Positions 6,894-16,144 of a DNA stretch of 64,000 nt are shown here, piece after piece. The stretch comes from Symbioplanes lichenis (lineage in GTDB: Bacteria > Actinomycetota > Actinomycetes > Mycobacteriales > Micromonosporaceae), in the NCBI RefSeq assembly GCF_030709675.1, contig NZ_JAUZQD010000007.1:124001-188000 (forward strand), in the 5' to 3' direction. The translations under genes were made by a program, and so were the position numbers. Numbering within the stretch: position 1 is the first letter of the stretch; each line of letters opens with the position of its first letter. Under the pieces are notes generated by a model. The model had not been told where the DNA came from. It ran no database searches and saw only the letters and a program-made list of their open reading frames with translations.

Positions 6894-9755
6894 TCAATTC
6901 TGCGGGGGAACGTCTCCGGGCCCGCTGCCCCACGTGCGACTGGGCGTTGCGGAGAGCGTGTAGACCAGCTTGCCGCCCTGGGTGACCTTGTCGGCGGTGA
7001 GCCAGCCCTTCGTCGTCGCCTTGCCGTCCACGGTCAGCTTCTGCACGTAGATCTGGGTGCCGTCCGTCCGCGGGGCCTCGATCGTCAGGTCCTTGCCGCT
7101 GCCCAGGTGCACGACCGCGCGGGGGAAGAGCGGGCTGGTCAGGGCCAGCTCGGCCCGCGTCGGTACGGTCGGATAGAGGCCCAGCGCCGAGAAGACGTAC
7201 CAGGCGCTCATCGTGCCGGCGTCGTCGTTGCCGGGGATGCCGCCCGTGCCCGCGTTCCACTTCTGGTCGAGCACCGCGCGGATGGTCTCCTGCGTCTTGT
7301 ACGCCGCCCCGAAGTAGTTGTAGAGGTACGGCGTCTGGATGTCCGGCTCGTTGGTGGCGTCGTACTTGGTGCCGGTGGTGGCGCTGAGGTCGAACGAGCC
7401 GTCCGGCTTGCGGAAGAACGAGTCGAGCCGCTCGATCGCGACGTCCTGGCCGCCCATCTTCTGAGCCAGCGTCACCACGTCGGAGTAGACCATCCAGGTG
7501 TACTGGGCGCTGCTGCCCTCCACGAAGCCCGTGCCCGTGGCGGGGCTGAAGCCGCCGGCCCAGGTCCCGTCGCTGTAGCGGTCACGCATCCAGCCCTTGT
7601 GCAGGTCACCATCCGGTACGGGCGTCGGCACGGCCGGGTCGGCCAGCTCCAGCTCGCCGAGCTGCACGATGTCCGCGCCGCCGTTCGCCGTCACATTCAG
7701 GCGGTAGTACGCGTACGGCTGCGGGGTGTTGATCTGATAGGTCTTGGTCTGACCGCGCTGCTCGAACGTCTCGCCGGACCGCGTGTCGATCGGGGTCCAC
7801 GTGGTGCCGTCGGCCGAGCCCTGCAGCTGCCAGTCCCGCGGGTCGCGCTCGGGGACGTCGTTGCCGGAGGTCAGCGCGTACTGGGTGACGGTCAGCGGCG
7901 CGTCGGTCTTGGCCTGGATCCAGCCCGTGGTCGCGAACGTGAGCCACTTCGTGCCCTTGTCACCGTCAAAAGCCTGAGCCTTCCCCTCGTACGGGGCGTT
8001 CTCCGCGCTCGCCTGGATCTCGGTGATCCGCTCCCGGATGTTGTGGGCCAGTCCCGGGTCGATCTGCGCCTCGGTGTCGAAGACGTTGCGCCAGTTGTGC
8101 GAGCGGCCGAGGAAGTCCGCGTACGTGTCGTCCTCGCCGAGCACCTTGGCCAGCTGCGCGATGCCGTAGTCGGCGGCGGCGTCCTCGAGCGTCTCGGCCG
8201 CGCCGCCCCAGCAGTGACAGTTGTCGGCGGAAACGTAGCCCAGCTCGAGGTACTTGTCGAGGGACGGGCGCTGGCCGACGCACTCGACGTTGCAGCCCGC
8301 GTCGCTCGAGTCGTTCGCCGTCGGCACGGTGGCCGCGTGGACCAGGGAGTCGAAGGCGCCGCGCACGTCGAAGTCGCGCGCGCCGAAGGCGTACATGCCG
8401 GCGACGGCCGCGGCGGACGGGTCGCCGGACATGACCGCGGTCTTGCCGTGCTGCAGCAGCCAGCGGTCCCACTCGCCGTCGCGCTGCGAGGCGTAGTTGA
8501 ACAGGCTCTGCGCATAGTCGGATCCGACGCGCGGGTCGAGCATGGCCAGCAGCTGGACCTGGGCGCGATACACGTCCCAGCCGGAGAACGTCCCGTACTG
8601 GGCCTTTTGTCCTGTGGACAACGTGTGGATTTCGTCGTCGGCGCCGTAGTATCGGCCGTCGACGTCGCTGGTCAGCGTCGGCTCCAGCATCGAGTGGTAG
8701 AGCGCGGTGTAGAAGGTCTTCTTCTGATCCTCGGTGCCACCACCGATGCCGATCTTCTTGAGCCGGGCACTCCACGCCGACCGAGCGCCGGCCTGGATCG
8801 CGGCGAAGCTCAGCCGGTCGGGCGACTCCGTGGCGAGGTTCCGGCGAGCGCCGTCGAGGCTCACGTAGGAGATCGCGACGCGCGCGTTGACGCTGGTCGT
8901 CCCGGGGGCGAAGGTCACGTACCCGCCGGAGCCTTTGTTGGCATTGGGCCGGCCGGCGCTGCTGTAGCCACTGCCGCCCGTCGCGTCGGTGCTGCCCGGC
9001 GTGAGCGTCGTGTCGTGCCAGGTGCCCGTGGCCGCGAACGGCTGGTCGAGCTGCGCGACGAAGTGCAGCGTGTAGTACGCGTGCGAGTTGTCGGTGCTCT
9101 GCGGCCCGCAGAAGTTGCCGGCGCTGACCGACCCCGTCACCGTACGCGTGGCCGGGTCGATGTGGACGGTCGCGTCCTCGCTGCCGGTCTCCGACAGTGA
9201 CGTCCGGAACAGCAGGCTCGCGTCCTGCCCGGCCGGGAACGTGAACTTGCCGAAGCCGGTCCGCGGCGTCGCCGTCACCTCGGCCCCGGCGCCGCTGTCG
9301 AGCCCGACCTTGTAGTAGCCGGGCTTCGCGACCTCGTTGGCGTGCGAGAAGGTGCTCGCGAAGATCGCGTCCGTCTGGTCCGCGGTCGGCGAGCTCGCGA
9401 CCGCCCCGACGTGCGGCATGATCGGGATGTCGCCGTTGGCCCCCGAGCAGCCGACGCCGCTGAGGTGCGTGAGGCTCAGCCCGCGGATCCTGGTGGCGGT
9501 GTACTGGTAGCCGCCCGGCGCCGGCGTCGAGAGCTGGTTGCCGCGCGAGGTCTGCGGGCTCCACGCCAGCATGCCGAACGGCGTGACCGCGCCCGGATAG
9601 GTGTTGCCCAGGTTGGTCGAGCCGATGAGCGGGTCGACGTAGGCCGCGGGCTCGGCGACGAGCGGCGGCAGGGGCGCGGCGGCCTGGGCGGCCGCGCCGA
9701 TCGGAATGGTCAGCGCAACGCCCGCGAGGGCGGCGACGGTACGGCGTCCGAGCAT
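6894..9755 (-). CDS. Secreted GH92 alpha-mannosidase with inserted discoidin (CBM32/F5/8C) domain
   Basis: 953 residues with a Sec signal peptide ending near AQAAAP (about residue 27). The GH92 fold is recognised by YVDPLIGSTNLGNTYPGAVT near the start, SGWDVYRAQ in the middle, and the catalytic GNDDAGTMSAWYVFSALGLY near residue 840. These are calcium-dependent exo-alpha-mannosidases (usually alpha-1,2) acting on mannan or N-glycan chains. A discoidin-like carbohydrate-binding module (about residues 568-710; KWLTFATTGWIQAK, DWQLQGSADGTTW) interrupts the catalytic region before its C-terminal half, as in some actinobacterial GH92s. Extracellular. The palindrome 15 bp upstream of the start is probably its operator. 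Confidence 0.9.
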   Translation of the reverse strand: MLGRRTVAALAGVALTIPIGAAAQAAAPLPPLVAEPAAYVDPLIGSTNLGNTYPGAVTPFGMLAWSPQTSRGNQLSTPAPGGYQYTATRIRGLSLTHLSGVGCSGANGDIPIMPHVGAVASSPTADQTDAIFASTFSHANEVAKPGYYKVGLDSGAGAEVTATPRTGFGKFTFPAGQDASLLFRTSLSETGSEDATVHIDPATRTVTGSVSAGNFCGPQSTDNSHAYYTLHFVAQLDQPFAATGTWHDTTLTPGSTDATGGSGYSSAGRPNANKGSGGYVTFAPGTTSVNARVAISYVSLDGARRNLATESPDRLSFAAIQAGARSAWSARLKKIGIGGGTEDQKKTFYTALYHSMLEPTLTSDVDGRYYGADDEIHTLSTGQKAQYGTFSGWDVYRAQVQLLAMLDPRVGSDYAQSLFNYASQRDGEWDRWLLQHGKTAVMSGDPSAAAVAGMYAFGARDFDVRGAFDSLVHAATVPTANDSSDAGCNVECVGQRPSLDKYLELGYVSADNCHCWGGAAETLEDAAADYGIAQLAKVLGEDDTYADFLGRSHNWRNVFDTEAQIDPGLAHNIRERITEIQASAENAPYEGKAQAFDGDKGTKWLTFATTGWIQAKTDAPLTVTQYALTSGNDVPERDPRDWQLQGSADGTTWTPIDTRSGETFEQRGQTKTYQINTPQPYAYYRLNVTANGGADIVQLGELELADPAVPTPVPDGDLHKGWMRDRYSDGTWAGGFSPATGTGFVEGSSAQYTWMVYSDVVTLAQKMGGQDVAIERLDSFFRKPDGSFDLSATTGTKYDATNEPDIQTPYLYNYFGAAYKTQETIRAVLDQKWNAGTGGIPGNDDAGTMSAWYVFSALGLYPTVPTRAELALTSPLFPRAVVHLGSGKDLTIEAPRTDGTQIYVQKLTVDGKATTKGWLTADKVTQGGKLVYTLSATPSRTWGSGPGDVPPQN

Positions 9756-9769
9756 GCGATCCCCTCAGC

Positions 9770-9783
9770 TGACATCGATGTCA
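9770..9783. promoter_or_regulatory. Perfect palindromic operator upstream of the GH92 gene
   Basis: TGACATCGATGTCA is a perfect 14-bp palindrome with the central CG typical of LacI-family operators. It lies 15 bp before the mannosidase start codon. Its ACATCGATGT core recurs upstream of the secreted beta-helix protein at 55455-55464. The cognate regulator is not in the window. Confidence 0.6.
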
Positions 9784-9910
9784 CACAATGTCCAAGGTCA
9801 GCTTCCATCGACTCGTCCCGATAAGTCAACCCGCGGCCGGCGAGCGCGTTGAACTCCTGGTGCACGAGATCCGTAACGCCTCGTGGAGTGTCCTGGAGGA
9901 GGGCTCGGTT

Positions 9911-11749
9911 TTGTCTGTCACATCGTTTTTCGACCGCTTTCGGCGGTCCGGCCCGGCCGAAGCTCCGGCGGCGGCCGAGGTCTCCGCGGACAAATCGGAC
10001 GCTTCGGAGGAGGCCGCGCCGGATGCGGCCCCCGATGCGAAGCCCGACGCGGCGTCCGTTTCCATGAACAAATCGGACGACCGGCCGGCCGCTCCGAGCC
10101 GTACCCGGAAGATCGCCGGCCGCGTCCTCACCATCAGCGCCTTCGTCCTGATCTTCGCCGCCCTGATCCTCCCCAACACGGTCAGCCGGCTCGAGCGCCC
10201 GGGCACCTATCTCCGCCTCCCGCTCGAGGGCTTCGTCGCGGTCGGCCTGCTCTTGCTGATCCCCGGCGGCCGGGCCAAGCGCATCGTCGCGGGCGTCCTC
10301 GGCGCCGGCCTCGGCGTGCTGACCGTCATGAAGATCACCGACATGGGCTTCTACAAGACGCTCGCGCGGCCCTTCGACCCGGTGCTCGACTGGGTGCTGC
10401 TCGACGACGCGGAGGCGTTCCTCCGGGACTCGGTGGGAGCGGCCGGCGCCGTCGGGACCGCGGTCGCCCTCGTGCTGCTGATCCTGGTGATCCTCACGCT
10501 GACCACGCTGGCCGCGATGCGCGTCGCCAAGGTCGGCGTACGCCACCGGCGCACCACGGCGATCACGGCCGTCAGCGGCACGGCGGTGTGGGTCGTCCTG
10601 CTGCTGCTCGGGGTGACGGGGCTCAACAACTTCCCGGTCGCGGCGCGCAGCGGTTACACGTACGCGTGGGACCGCGCGCAGATGGTGCGCAAGGGCGTGG
10701 CGGACGAGCGGTCGTTCGCCCGCGAGGTGCAGATCGACGCGTACGCGAACACGCCCGCCGACCAGCTCCTCACCTCGCTCAAGGGCAAGGACGTCATGGT
10801 GACGTTCGTGGAGAGCTACGGGCGCTCGGCGGTGCAGGACCCGACGCTCAACTCCGGCGTCGTCCCGGTGCTCGACGAGGGCACCAAGGAGCTGGCCGCG
10901 GCCGGCTACTCGGCCAGGAGCGGCTGGCTCACGTCGCCCACCTTCGGCGGCGGCAGCTGGCTGGCGCACTCCACGCTGCTCTCCGGCCTGTGGATCAACA
11001 ATCAGCAGCGGTACCGCAACCTGACCTCCAGCGACCGGCTGACCCTGCCCAGCCTGTTCCGCAAGGCCAGCTGGAACGCGATCAACGTCGCCCCCGGCAC
11101 CACCCGCGCGTGGCCGGAGGGCAACTTCTACCGCTACAACCAGTCCTTCGACTCCCGCAACACCGGCTACGCCGGGCCTAGCTTCGGCTGGGCCCCGCAG
11201 CCCGACCAGTACACGCTCTCGTGGTTCGAGAAGAACGTGCACACCCCCGGCCACCAGCCCTACTACGTCGAGATGCCGCTGATCTCGAGCCACACCCCGT
11301 GGGCGCCGCTGCCGACCCTCATCGACTGGGACCAGGTCGGGGACGGCTCGATCTACACCCGGCTGCGGGAGCAGGGCAAGTCCACGAAGTCGGTGTGGGC
11401 CGACCCGGCGAAGGTGCGCCACGAGTACGCGCGCTCGATCCAGTACACGCTGTCGACCGTCTTCTCGTGGCTGGAGAAGTACGGCGACGACAACACCGTC
11501 ATGGTGCTGCTCGGCGATCACCAGCCCAGCCCGCTGGTCGTCGGCGACGGCGCCAGCCATGACGTGCCGATCACGATCCTGGCCAAGGACAAGACGGTCC
11601 TGGACAAGATCGCCGGCTGGAACTGGACCGACGGCACGCGCCCCGACCCGGCCGCCCCGGTCTGGCCCATGAACGAGTTCCGCGACAAGTTCCTGGCCGC
11701 GTACGGGTCGAGTCCCCAGCTCAGCCACGCGATCGCGCCGCCGCGTTAG
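9911..11749 (+). CDS. Membrane sulfatase-fold protein (LTA synthase-like)
   Basis: 612 residues from a TTG at 9911 preceded by a strong GGAGGAGGG seven bases upstream. The frame is open further upstream (9788), but that sequence lacks coding character and a ribosome site. A hydrophilic, acidic N-terminus (about 1-60, with a doubled KSDxS/KSDD stretch) precedes four transmembrane segments (about 75-95, 105-125, 180-205, 220-240). The extracytoplasmic alkaline-phosphatase/sulfatase domain shows VMVTFVESYGRSAV (nucleophile region), SSHTPWAPLP and VMVLLGDHQPS (metal-ligand DH). This is the layout of LTA synthases and other phosphoglycerol or phosphoethanolamine transferases; in actinomycetes the acceptor is unknown. 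Its stop overlaps the convergent oxidoreductase stop by 4 bp. Confidence 0.8.
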   Translation: MSVTSFFDRFRRSGPAEAPAAAEVSADKSDASEEAAPDAAPDAKPDAASVSMNKSDDRPAAPSRTRKIAGRVLTISAFVLIFAALILPNTVSRLERPGTYLRLPLEGFVAVGLLLLIPGGRAKRIVAGVLGAGLGVLTVMKITDMGFYKTLARPFDPVLDWVLLDDAEAFLRDSVGAAGAVGTAVALVLLILVILTLTTLAAMRVAKVGVRHRRTTAITAVSGTAVWVVLLLLGVTGLNNFPVAARSGYTYAWDRAQMVRKGVADERSFAREVQIDAYANTPADQLLTSLKGKDVMVTFVESYGRSAVQDPTLNSGVVPVLDEGTKELAAAGYSARSGWLTSPTFGGGSWLAHSTLLSGLWINNQQRYRNLTSSDRLTLPSLFRKASWNAINVAPGTTRAWPEGNFYRYNQSFDSRNTGYAGPSFGWAPQPDQYTLSWFEKNVHTPGHQPYYVEMPLISSHTPWAPLPTLIDWDQVGDGSIYTRLREQGKSTKSVWADPAKVRHEYARSIQYTLSTVFSWLEKYGDDNTVMVLLGDHQPSPLVVGDGASHDVPITILAKDKTVLDKIAGWNWTDGTRPDPAAPVWPMNEFRDKFLAAYGSSPQLSHAIAPPR

Positions 11750-12633
11750 TTGGTCAGGACGATCTTGCCGCGGGCGTGGCCGCTCTCACTCAACCGGTGA
11801 GCAGCGGCCGCGTCCGTCAAGGGAAAGACCCCGGCCAGGGGTACGGTCAGCCGCCCCTCGTCCGCGAGCCCGGCGGCCGTGTGCAGCCCGTGCCACGCCG
11901 GCGGATCCGCGTTCGGGCCGGCCGAGGTGGTCAGATGGGCGCCGGCGTTGACGTCCGCCACGGTCACCACCCGGTCGGCGATCGTCAGCAGGTCGGGCAG
12001 GGAGCCTGATCCGGCACAGTCGAGGGCCGCGTCCACGCCGGTGACCCGTTCCGCCAGTCCGGGGCCGTACGTGGTGGGGACGGCTCCGAGGGTGGACAGG
12101 AAGGCGTGGTTGCGCTCGGAGGCCGTACCGATGACTCGGGCGCCGCGGGCCACCGCGAGCTGGACGGCGACCGTGCCCACCCCGCCGGCCGCCCCCTCGA
12201 TGAGCAGGGTGGTCCCGGCGCCTACGGCGAGCCGGTCCAGCGCCCGGGTCGCGGTCTCGATGTTGCCCGCCGCGCCGCCGGCCTCGGCCCAGCTCCACGC
12301 CGCGGGTTTCGGCGCCCAGGCCACGAGCACGGCGAAGTCGGCGTTCGCCCCGCCCAGCCGTGCGATGTCGGTGGCCCCGAAGACCTCGTCGCCGGCCGCC
12401 ACGCCGGTCACGCCGGGCCCGATCTCGTCCACGACCCCGGCGGCGTCGAAGCCGAGCAGCCGGGGCAGCGGCAGGCCGGGCATCAGGCCGGCCCGGATCT
12501 TCCAGTCGGCCGGGGTGACGCCCGAGGCTCGGACGGCGATCCGCAGCTGCCCGGGGCCGGGGTGCGGCTCGGGGACCTCGGTGACTTCCAGCACGTCGGC
12601 CGGGCCGAAGGCGGTGATTCGAAGGGCACGCAT
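11746..12633 (-). CDS. NADP-dependent quinone oxidoreductase-like MDR enzyme
   Basis: 295 residues, ATG at 12633. A zinc-free medium-chain reductase: the N-terminal GroES-like domain has VRASGVTPADWKIRAG and LLGFDAAGVVDEIGPGVTG, and the Rossmann motif GAAGGVGTVAVQLAVARGA lies at about residues 148-166. It probably reduces quinones or activated alkenes with NADPH in the cytoplasm. It is divergent from a TetR regulator (50 bp between starts) and is the likely target of that regulator, a very common drug- or electrophile-inducible pairing. Confidence 0.87.
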   Translation of the reverse strand: MRALRITAFGPADVLEVTEVPEPHPGPGQLRIAVRASGVTPADWKIRAGLMPGLPLPRLLGFDAAGVVDEIGPGVTGVAAGDEVFGATDIARLGGANADFAVLVAWAPKPAAWSWAEAGGAAGNIETATRALDRLAVGAGTTLLIEGAAGGVGTVAVQLAVARGARVIGTASERNHAFLSTLGAVPTTYGPGLAERVTGVDAALDCAGSGSLPDLLTIADRVVTVADVNAGAHLTTSAGPNADPPAWHGLHTAAGLADEGRLTVPLAGVFPLTDAAAAHRLSESGHARGKIVLTN

Positions 12634-12646
12634 GGCCCCGGACGTT

Positions 12647-12666
12647 AGCGGAACACCCCGTCCGCT
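12647..12666. promoter_or_regulatory. Candidate TetR operator in the divergent promoter region
   Basis: Inverted repeat AGCGGA-N8-TCCGCT lies between the starts of the oxidoreductase (12633, minus) and the TetR gene (12684, plus), where it could control both directions. No other palindrome is seen in this 50-bp spacer. Confidence 0.5.
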
Positions 12667-12683
12667 TGGCTAAAGTGAGACGC

Positions 12684-13289
12684 GTGACCGGCACACTGCC
12701 TCAGACGCTGCGCTCGGACGCCCGCGACAACCGGGAGCGCATCCTCGCGGCGGCCCGCGACGTCTTCGCCCGCGACGGCCTCGACGTGCCGATGCGCGAG
12801 ATCGCCCGCCGCGCCGGCGTGGGCCCGGCGACGCTCTATCGCCGCTTCCCGACGAAGGAGGCGCTGGTCACCGAGGCCTTCGCCGAGCGGATGGCGGCCT
12901 GCACGGCGATCGTCGAGGCCGGCCTGGCCGACCCCGACCCGTGGCGCGGTCTCAGCCGGGTCATCGAGGACGTCTGCACGCTGCACGCCCAGGACCGGGG
13001 TTTCACCGCGGCCTTCATGGCGGAGTTCCCGAAGGCAATCGACTTCGCCGCCGCCCGCGAGCACTCGCTGCGGCTGGTGGCCGAGCTGCTGCGCCGCGCG
13101 AAGGCCGCCGGCGACCTGCGCCCCGACATCGAGCTGCCCGACATCATGCTGGTCATCATGGCCAACGGCGGCCTCCGCGCAACCACTCCCACCGCGGCGG
13201 CGGCTGCCTCCCGCCGCTTCGCGAGCCTGATCCTCGACTCCTTCCGGGCACCGCCGCCCGCGCCTCACATCGTGAGCACCACGCGGTAA
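12684..13289 (+). CDS. TetR/AcrR-family transcriptional regulator
   Basis: 201 residues from a GTG at 12684; a TTG at 12666 is in frame but overlaps the putative operator. The N-terminal helix-turn-helix is clear: RERILAAARDVFARDGLDVP, then MREIARRAGVGPATLYRRFP (about residues 13-55). The C-terminal ligand-binding domain is Ala-rich (SetR/TetR_C type). Acting as a dimeric repressor, it should control itself and the divergent oxidoreductase. Ends 5 bp from the convergent glycosyltransferase stop. Confidence 0.88.
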   Translation: MTGTLPQTLRSDARDNRERILAAARDVFARDGLDVPMREIARRAGVGPATLYRRFPTKEALVTEAFAERMAACTAIVEAGLADPDPWRGLSRVIEDVCTLHAQDRGFTAAFMAEFPKAIDFAAAREHSLRLVAELLRRAKAAGDLRPDIELPDIMLVIMANGGLRATTPTAAAAASRRFASLILDSFRAPPPAPHIVSTTR

Positions 13290-13294
13290 CGCGC

Positions 13295-14068
13295 CTAGAC
13301 CAGGGCCCGTGCGGGCAGGGCACCGCGGCCCAGTCGCGCGCGGATGTCGGCCAAGGGCAAAGTGCGCAGCGTACGCCGCATCCGCGCGATCCCCCGCAGA
13401 TCCTCGGCCGCCGTGGCCACGATGTCGACCTTGCTGTCCGGGTCGTCGACCCAGTCGACCGGCACCTCGTGGGTCCGCAGCCCGGCCCGCTCCGCCAGCA
13501 CCAGCAACTCCGTGTCGAAGAACCAGCCCGCGTCCTCGACCAGCGGCAGCACCGCCCGGGCCACGTCGGCGCGGATCGCCTTGAAACCGCACTGCGCGTC
13601 GGTGAAGCCGGCCGACAGCGTGGCTCGCAGGATCAGGTTGTACGCGCGGGAGATGAACTCGCGCTTCGGCCCTCGCACCACCCGCGCCCCGCGCCGCAGC
13701 CGGGACCCGATCGCCAGGTCCGAGTGCCCCGACACCAGCGGCGCGACCAGCGGCAGCAGCGCGGCCAGGTCGGTCGACAGATCCACGTCCATGTACGCAC
13801 ACACGAGCGCGTCGGACGCCGACCACACCTGCTTCAGCGCCCGTCCCCGCCCCTTCAGCGCCAGGTGCACGACCCGCACCTCGGGCAGCTCGGCCTGCAG
13901 TCGCCGGGCCACGAGCGGCGTACCGTCCGTGCTCGCGTTGTCCGCGATCGTGATGCGGAAGGGGAACGGCAGCACCTCCCGGCAGTAGGCGAGCAGCCGC
14001 CGGACGCTGCTCTCCAGGTCCTTCTCCTCGTTGTACACGGGAACGACGACGTCGAGCACGGGAGTCAT
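13295..14068 (-). CDS. GT2 glycosyltransferase, dolichyl/polyprenyl-phosphate glycosyltransferase-like
   Basis: 257 residues from the ATG at 14068 (MTPVLDVVVPVYNEEKDLES); the upstream extension of the frame is poor coding sequence. GT-A fold signatures: VVPVYNEEKDLESSV, ADNASTDGT, the DxD-bearing YMDVDLSTD (about residue 115-123), and AQCGFKAIRADVARAVLP. These match the DPM1/ALG5-type enzymes that charge polyprenyl phosphate with a hexose from a nucleotide sugar. No C-terminal membrane segment is present, so it is probably peripheral at the inner face of the membrane. Acceptor and sugar cannot be read from the sequence. Confidence 0.85.
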   Translation of the reverse strand: MTPVLDVVVPVYNEEKDLESSVRRLLAYCREVLPFPFRITIADNASTDGTPLVARRLQAELPEVRVVHLALKGRGRALKQVWSASDALVCAYMDVDLSTDLAALLPLVAPLVSGHSDLAIGSRLRRGARVVRGPKREFISRAYNLILRATLSAGFTDAQCGFKAIRADVARAVLPLVEDAGWFFDTELLVLAERAGLRTHEVPVDWVDDPDSKVDIVATAAEDLRGIARMRRTLRTLPLADIRARLGRGALPARALV

Positions 14069-14149
14069 GCGGTCCACAGTCGCCTCGGCGGCTGAGCCGG
14101 CTGTGTGCTCACCCTGTGCGCCGCCTATGAGAGCTGCGACGATGGCGGG

Positions 14150-14896
14150 ATGGATCAGCGCATCCTCGTCACCGGCGCCCGGCGCGGCATCGGCGCGGCC
14201 CTCGCGACCGGCCTCGCCCGCCCCGGCGTCACCCTGCTCCTGCACCACCTGGACGCGCCGGACGAGACCGAGGGCGTCGCCCGGCTGTGCCGGGACCGGG
14301 GCGCCGGGGCCGAGCTGCTCGACGCCGATCTGAGCTCCGCGGATGCCGTGGCCGCCCTGGCCGCCCGGGCCGGCGCGGTGGACGTGCTGATCAACAACGC
14401 GGCCCGCGCCTCCAACGTCCCCATCGGCGAGCTGACCGTCGAGGAGTGGCAGGCCACGTACGCCGTCAACGTCACGGCCCCGATGCTGCTCGCCCAGGCC
14501 CTCGGCGCGGGCATGGCCGCCCGGGGCTGGGGCCGCGTCATCAACGTGGTGTCCCCGACGGTCGCGCTCGGCGGCCCGTCCGGCCCGGCCTACGTCTCCA
14601 GCAAGGCCGCCCTCATCGGCCTGACCCGCTCGCTGGCCCGGGCCCTCGGCCCCGCCGGCGTCACCGTCAACGCGCTGTCGCCCGGGGCCATCGACACCGA
14701 GGGCGAGGAGGAACTGGCCGCCGCCGACCGGGCCGCTGGCCGCACCCGCCGCATGAACCTCCTGGCCGCCCAGGCCGTCCCGCGCCCCTTGGTGCCGGAC
14801 GACCTGGTGGCCACCGTCCGCCTGCTGGCCGGCGAGGGCTCGGCGGCCCTCACCGGCCAGGTGATCGAGGTCGGCGGCGGCCTCGTCCTGCGCTGA
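14150..14896 (+). CDS. Short-chain dehydrogenase/reductase (SDR)
   Basis: 248 residues from the ATG at 14150. Classical SDR: cofactor motif TGARRGIGAALA (residues 8-19), NNAAR (NNAG variant), and active-site Tyr/Lys in YVSSKAA with a preceding VSPTV serine strand. The C-terminal GEGSAALTGQVIEVGGGLVL is FabG-like. NAD(P)H-dependent oxidoreductase of unknown substrate. Stops three bases before the convergent RTX gene; the junction is a short palindrome (GCGCTGAG-G-CTCAGCGC) containing both ends. Confidence 0.87.
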   Translation: MDQRILVTGARRGIGAALATGLARPGVTLLLHHLDAPDETEGVARLCRDRGAGAELLDADLSSADAVAALAARAGAVDVLINNAARASNVPIGELTVEEWQATYAVNVTAPMLLAQALGAGMAARGWGRVINVVSPTVALGGPSGPAYVSSKAALIGLTRSLARALGPAGVTVNALSPGAIDTEGEEELAAADRAAGRTRRMNLLAAQAVPRPLVPDDLVATVRLLAGEGSAALTGQVIEVGGGLVLR

Positions 14897-14899
14897 GGC

Positions 14900-16051
14900 T
14901 CAGCGCTCGATGTCGACCGCGGTGTCGCCCGGGCCCACGTAGGCGAGGTCGCCCAGGGTGCCGTTGTCGCCCCCGTCGAGCAGGTCGGGCGTCTGGGCCA
15001 CGGTGGAGGAGTCCACGTCGAGCCCGCTGAGCGTGTCGTCGCCGGCCTCGCCGAAGATCTGGTCCGAGCCGAGGCCGCCCTCGAGGTGGTCGTCGCCGCT
15101 CCGCCCGTGGATCAGGTCGTCGCCGCCGTTGCCCCGCAGGGAGTTGTTCGCGCCGCTGCCGATCAGGATGTCGCCGCGGAACCCGCCGGCGGCGTCCTCG
15201 ACGTTGCGCACGGTGTCGCGCTCGCCGCTCTCACCGTTGACACTCCCCGTGCTGCCCAGGTCGACGCGGACCGACTGCTGCCGCCCCGAGTAGTTGACCA
15301 GGTCGTGCGAGCCCGCCCCGCCGTCGAGCAGGTCGGCGCTGTTCGCCACGAGACGCTCGTCGAGGTTGTCGTCGCCGGCGCCGCCGTAGACCTTGTCGCT
15401 GCCCGACTCGCCCCAGAGCTGGTCGTTGCCGTTCTCCCCGTAAAGCAGGTCGTTGCCGCTGCCGCCCAGGACGGTGTCGCCGCCGTCGCCGCCGTAGATC
15501 TTGTCGGCGCCCGGGCCGCCCGCGAGGTAGTCGTAGGCACTGCCGCCGCGCAGGGTGTCGTTGCCGGCCTCGCCGTACAGGTGATCGCCGCCGGTGCCGC
15601 CGGCCAGCGTGTCGTTCCCCGCGCCGCCGTAGAAGGTGTCCCCGCCGCTGCCCCCGGTGAGCGTGTCGTTCCCGGCCTGCCCGTAGACGCCGGAGGTGAC
15701 CGCGGTCTTGTTGACCAGGGTGTCGTTCTTGTTCCCGAGGGAGACGGACACCCAGCTCACCTTGGTCAGGGTGCACCTGACCCTGGTCTTGTCGCCCTTG
15801 ACCGCCTTGCAGTTCTGGCCCGCCTTGATGGGCGTCACATCGTCGAAGGTGATGGTGTTCCCCGAGCGGGTGATCACCACCTTGTGCGCCTTCGCCAGGG
15901 TGGCCCGATACCAGAAGATCCCATTGCTCTCGTACGCCCCGGCCACGCCCGTGGCCGGAGCGGCCTCCGCAGGTCCGGCGAGCACAGCACCGGCTCCCGC
16001 GGAGGCCAGCACCAGGGCACCGGCCCGCATCATCCAGCCGTCACGTCGCAT
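14900..16051 (-). CDS. Secreted RTX-type calcium-binding repeat protein
   Basis: 383 residues from the ATG at 16051, preceded by AAGGGGAGAG. A signal peptide with Ala-rich core ends near AEAAPAT (about residue 34). Residues ~40-115 form an unknown N-terminal domain with two Cys (GQNCKAVKGD, VRCTL). From about 120 to 250, and again 295-350, come RTX nonapeptides (GGxGxDxLx: YGGAGNDTL, YGEAGNDTL, LGGSGNDLL), which fold into a calcium-filled beta-roll. There is no protease or lipase domain, so it is likely a structural or adhesive secreted protein. Export is by Sec, unlike Gram-negative RTX toxins. Confidence 0.88.
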   Translation of the reverse strand: MRRDGWMMRAGALVLASAGAGAVLAGPAEAAPATGVAGAYESNGIFWYRATLAKAHKVVITRSGNTITFDDVTPIKAGQNCKAVKGDKTRVRCTLTKVSWVSVSLGNKNDTLVNKTAVTSGVYGQAGNDTLTGGSGGDTFYGGAGNDTLAGGTGGDHLYGEAGNDTLRGGSAYDYLAGGPGADKIYGGDGGDTVLGGSGNDLLYGENGNDQLWGESGSDKVYGGAGDDNLDERLVANSADLLDGGAGSHDLVNYSGRQQSVRVDLGSTGSVNGESGERDTVRNVEDAAGGFRGDILIGSGANNSLRGNGGDDLIHGRSGDDHLEGGLGSDQIFGEAGDDTLSGLDVDSSTVAQTPDLLDGGDNGTLGDLAYVGPGDTAVDIER

Positions 16052-16144
16052 CTCAACTCTCCCCTTGAGTCGCTGTCGACCGGAGTGTAGAAGCGACGCC
16101 ACCGTCCCGTCCCTGCGTCCGAGATGGACACTGAGTGAATTCGG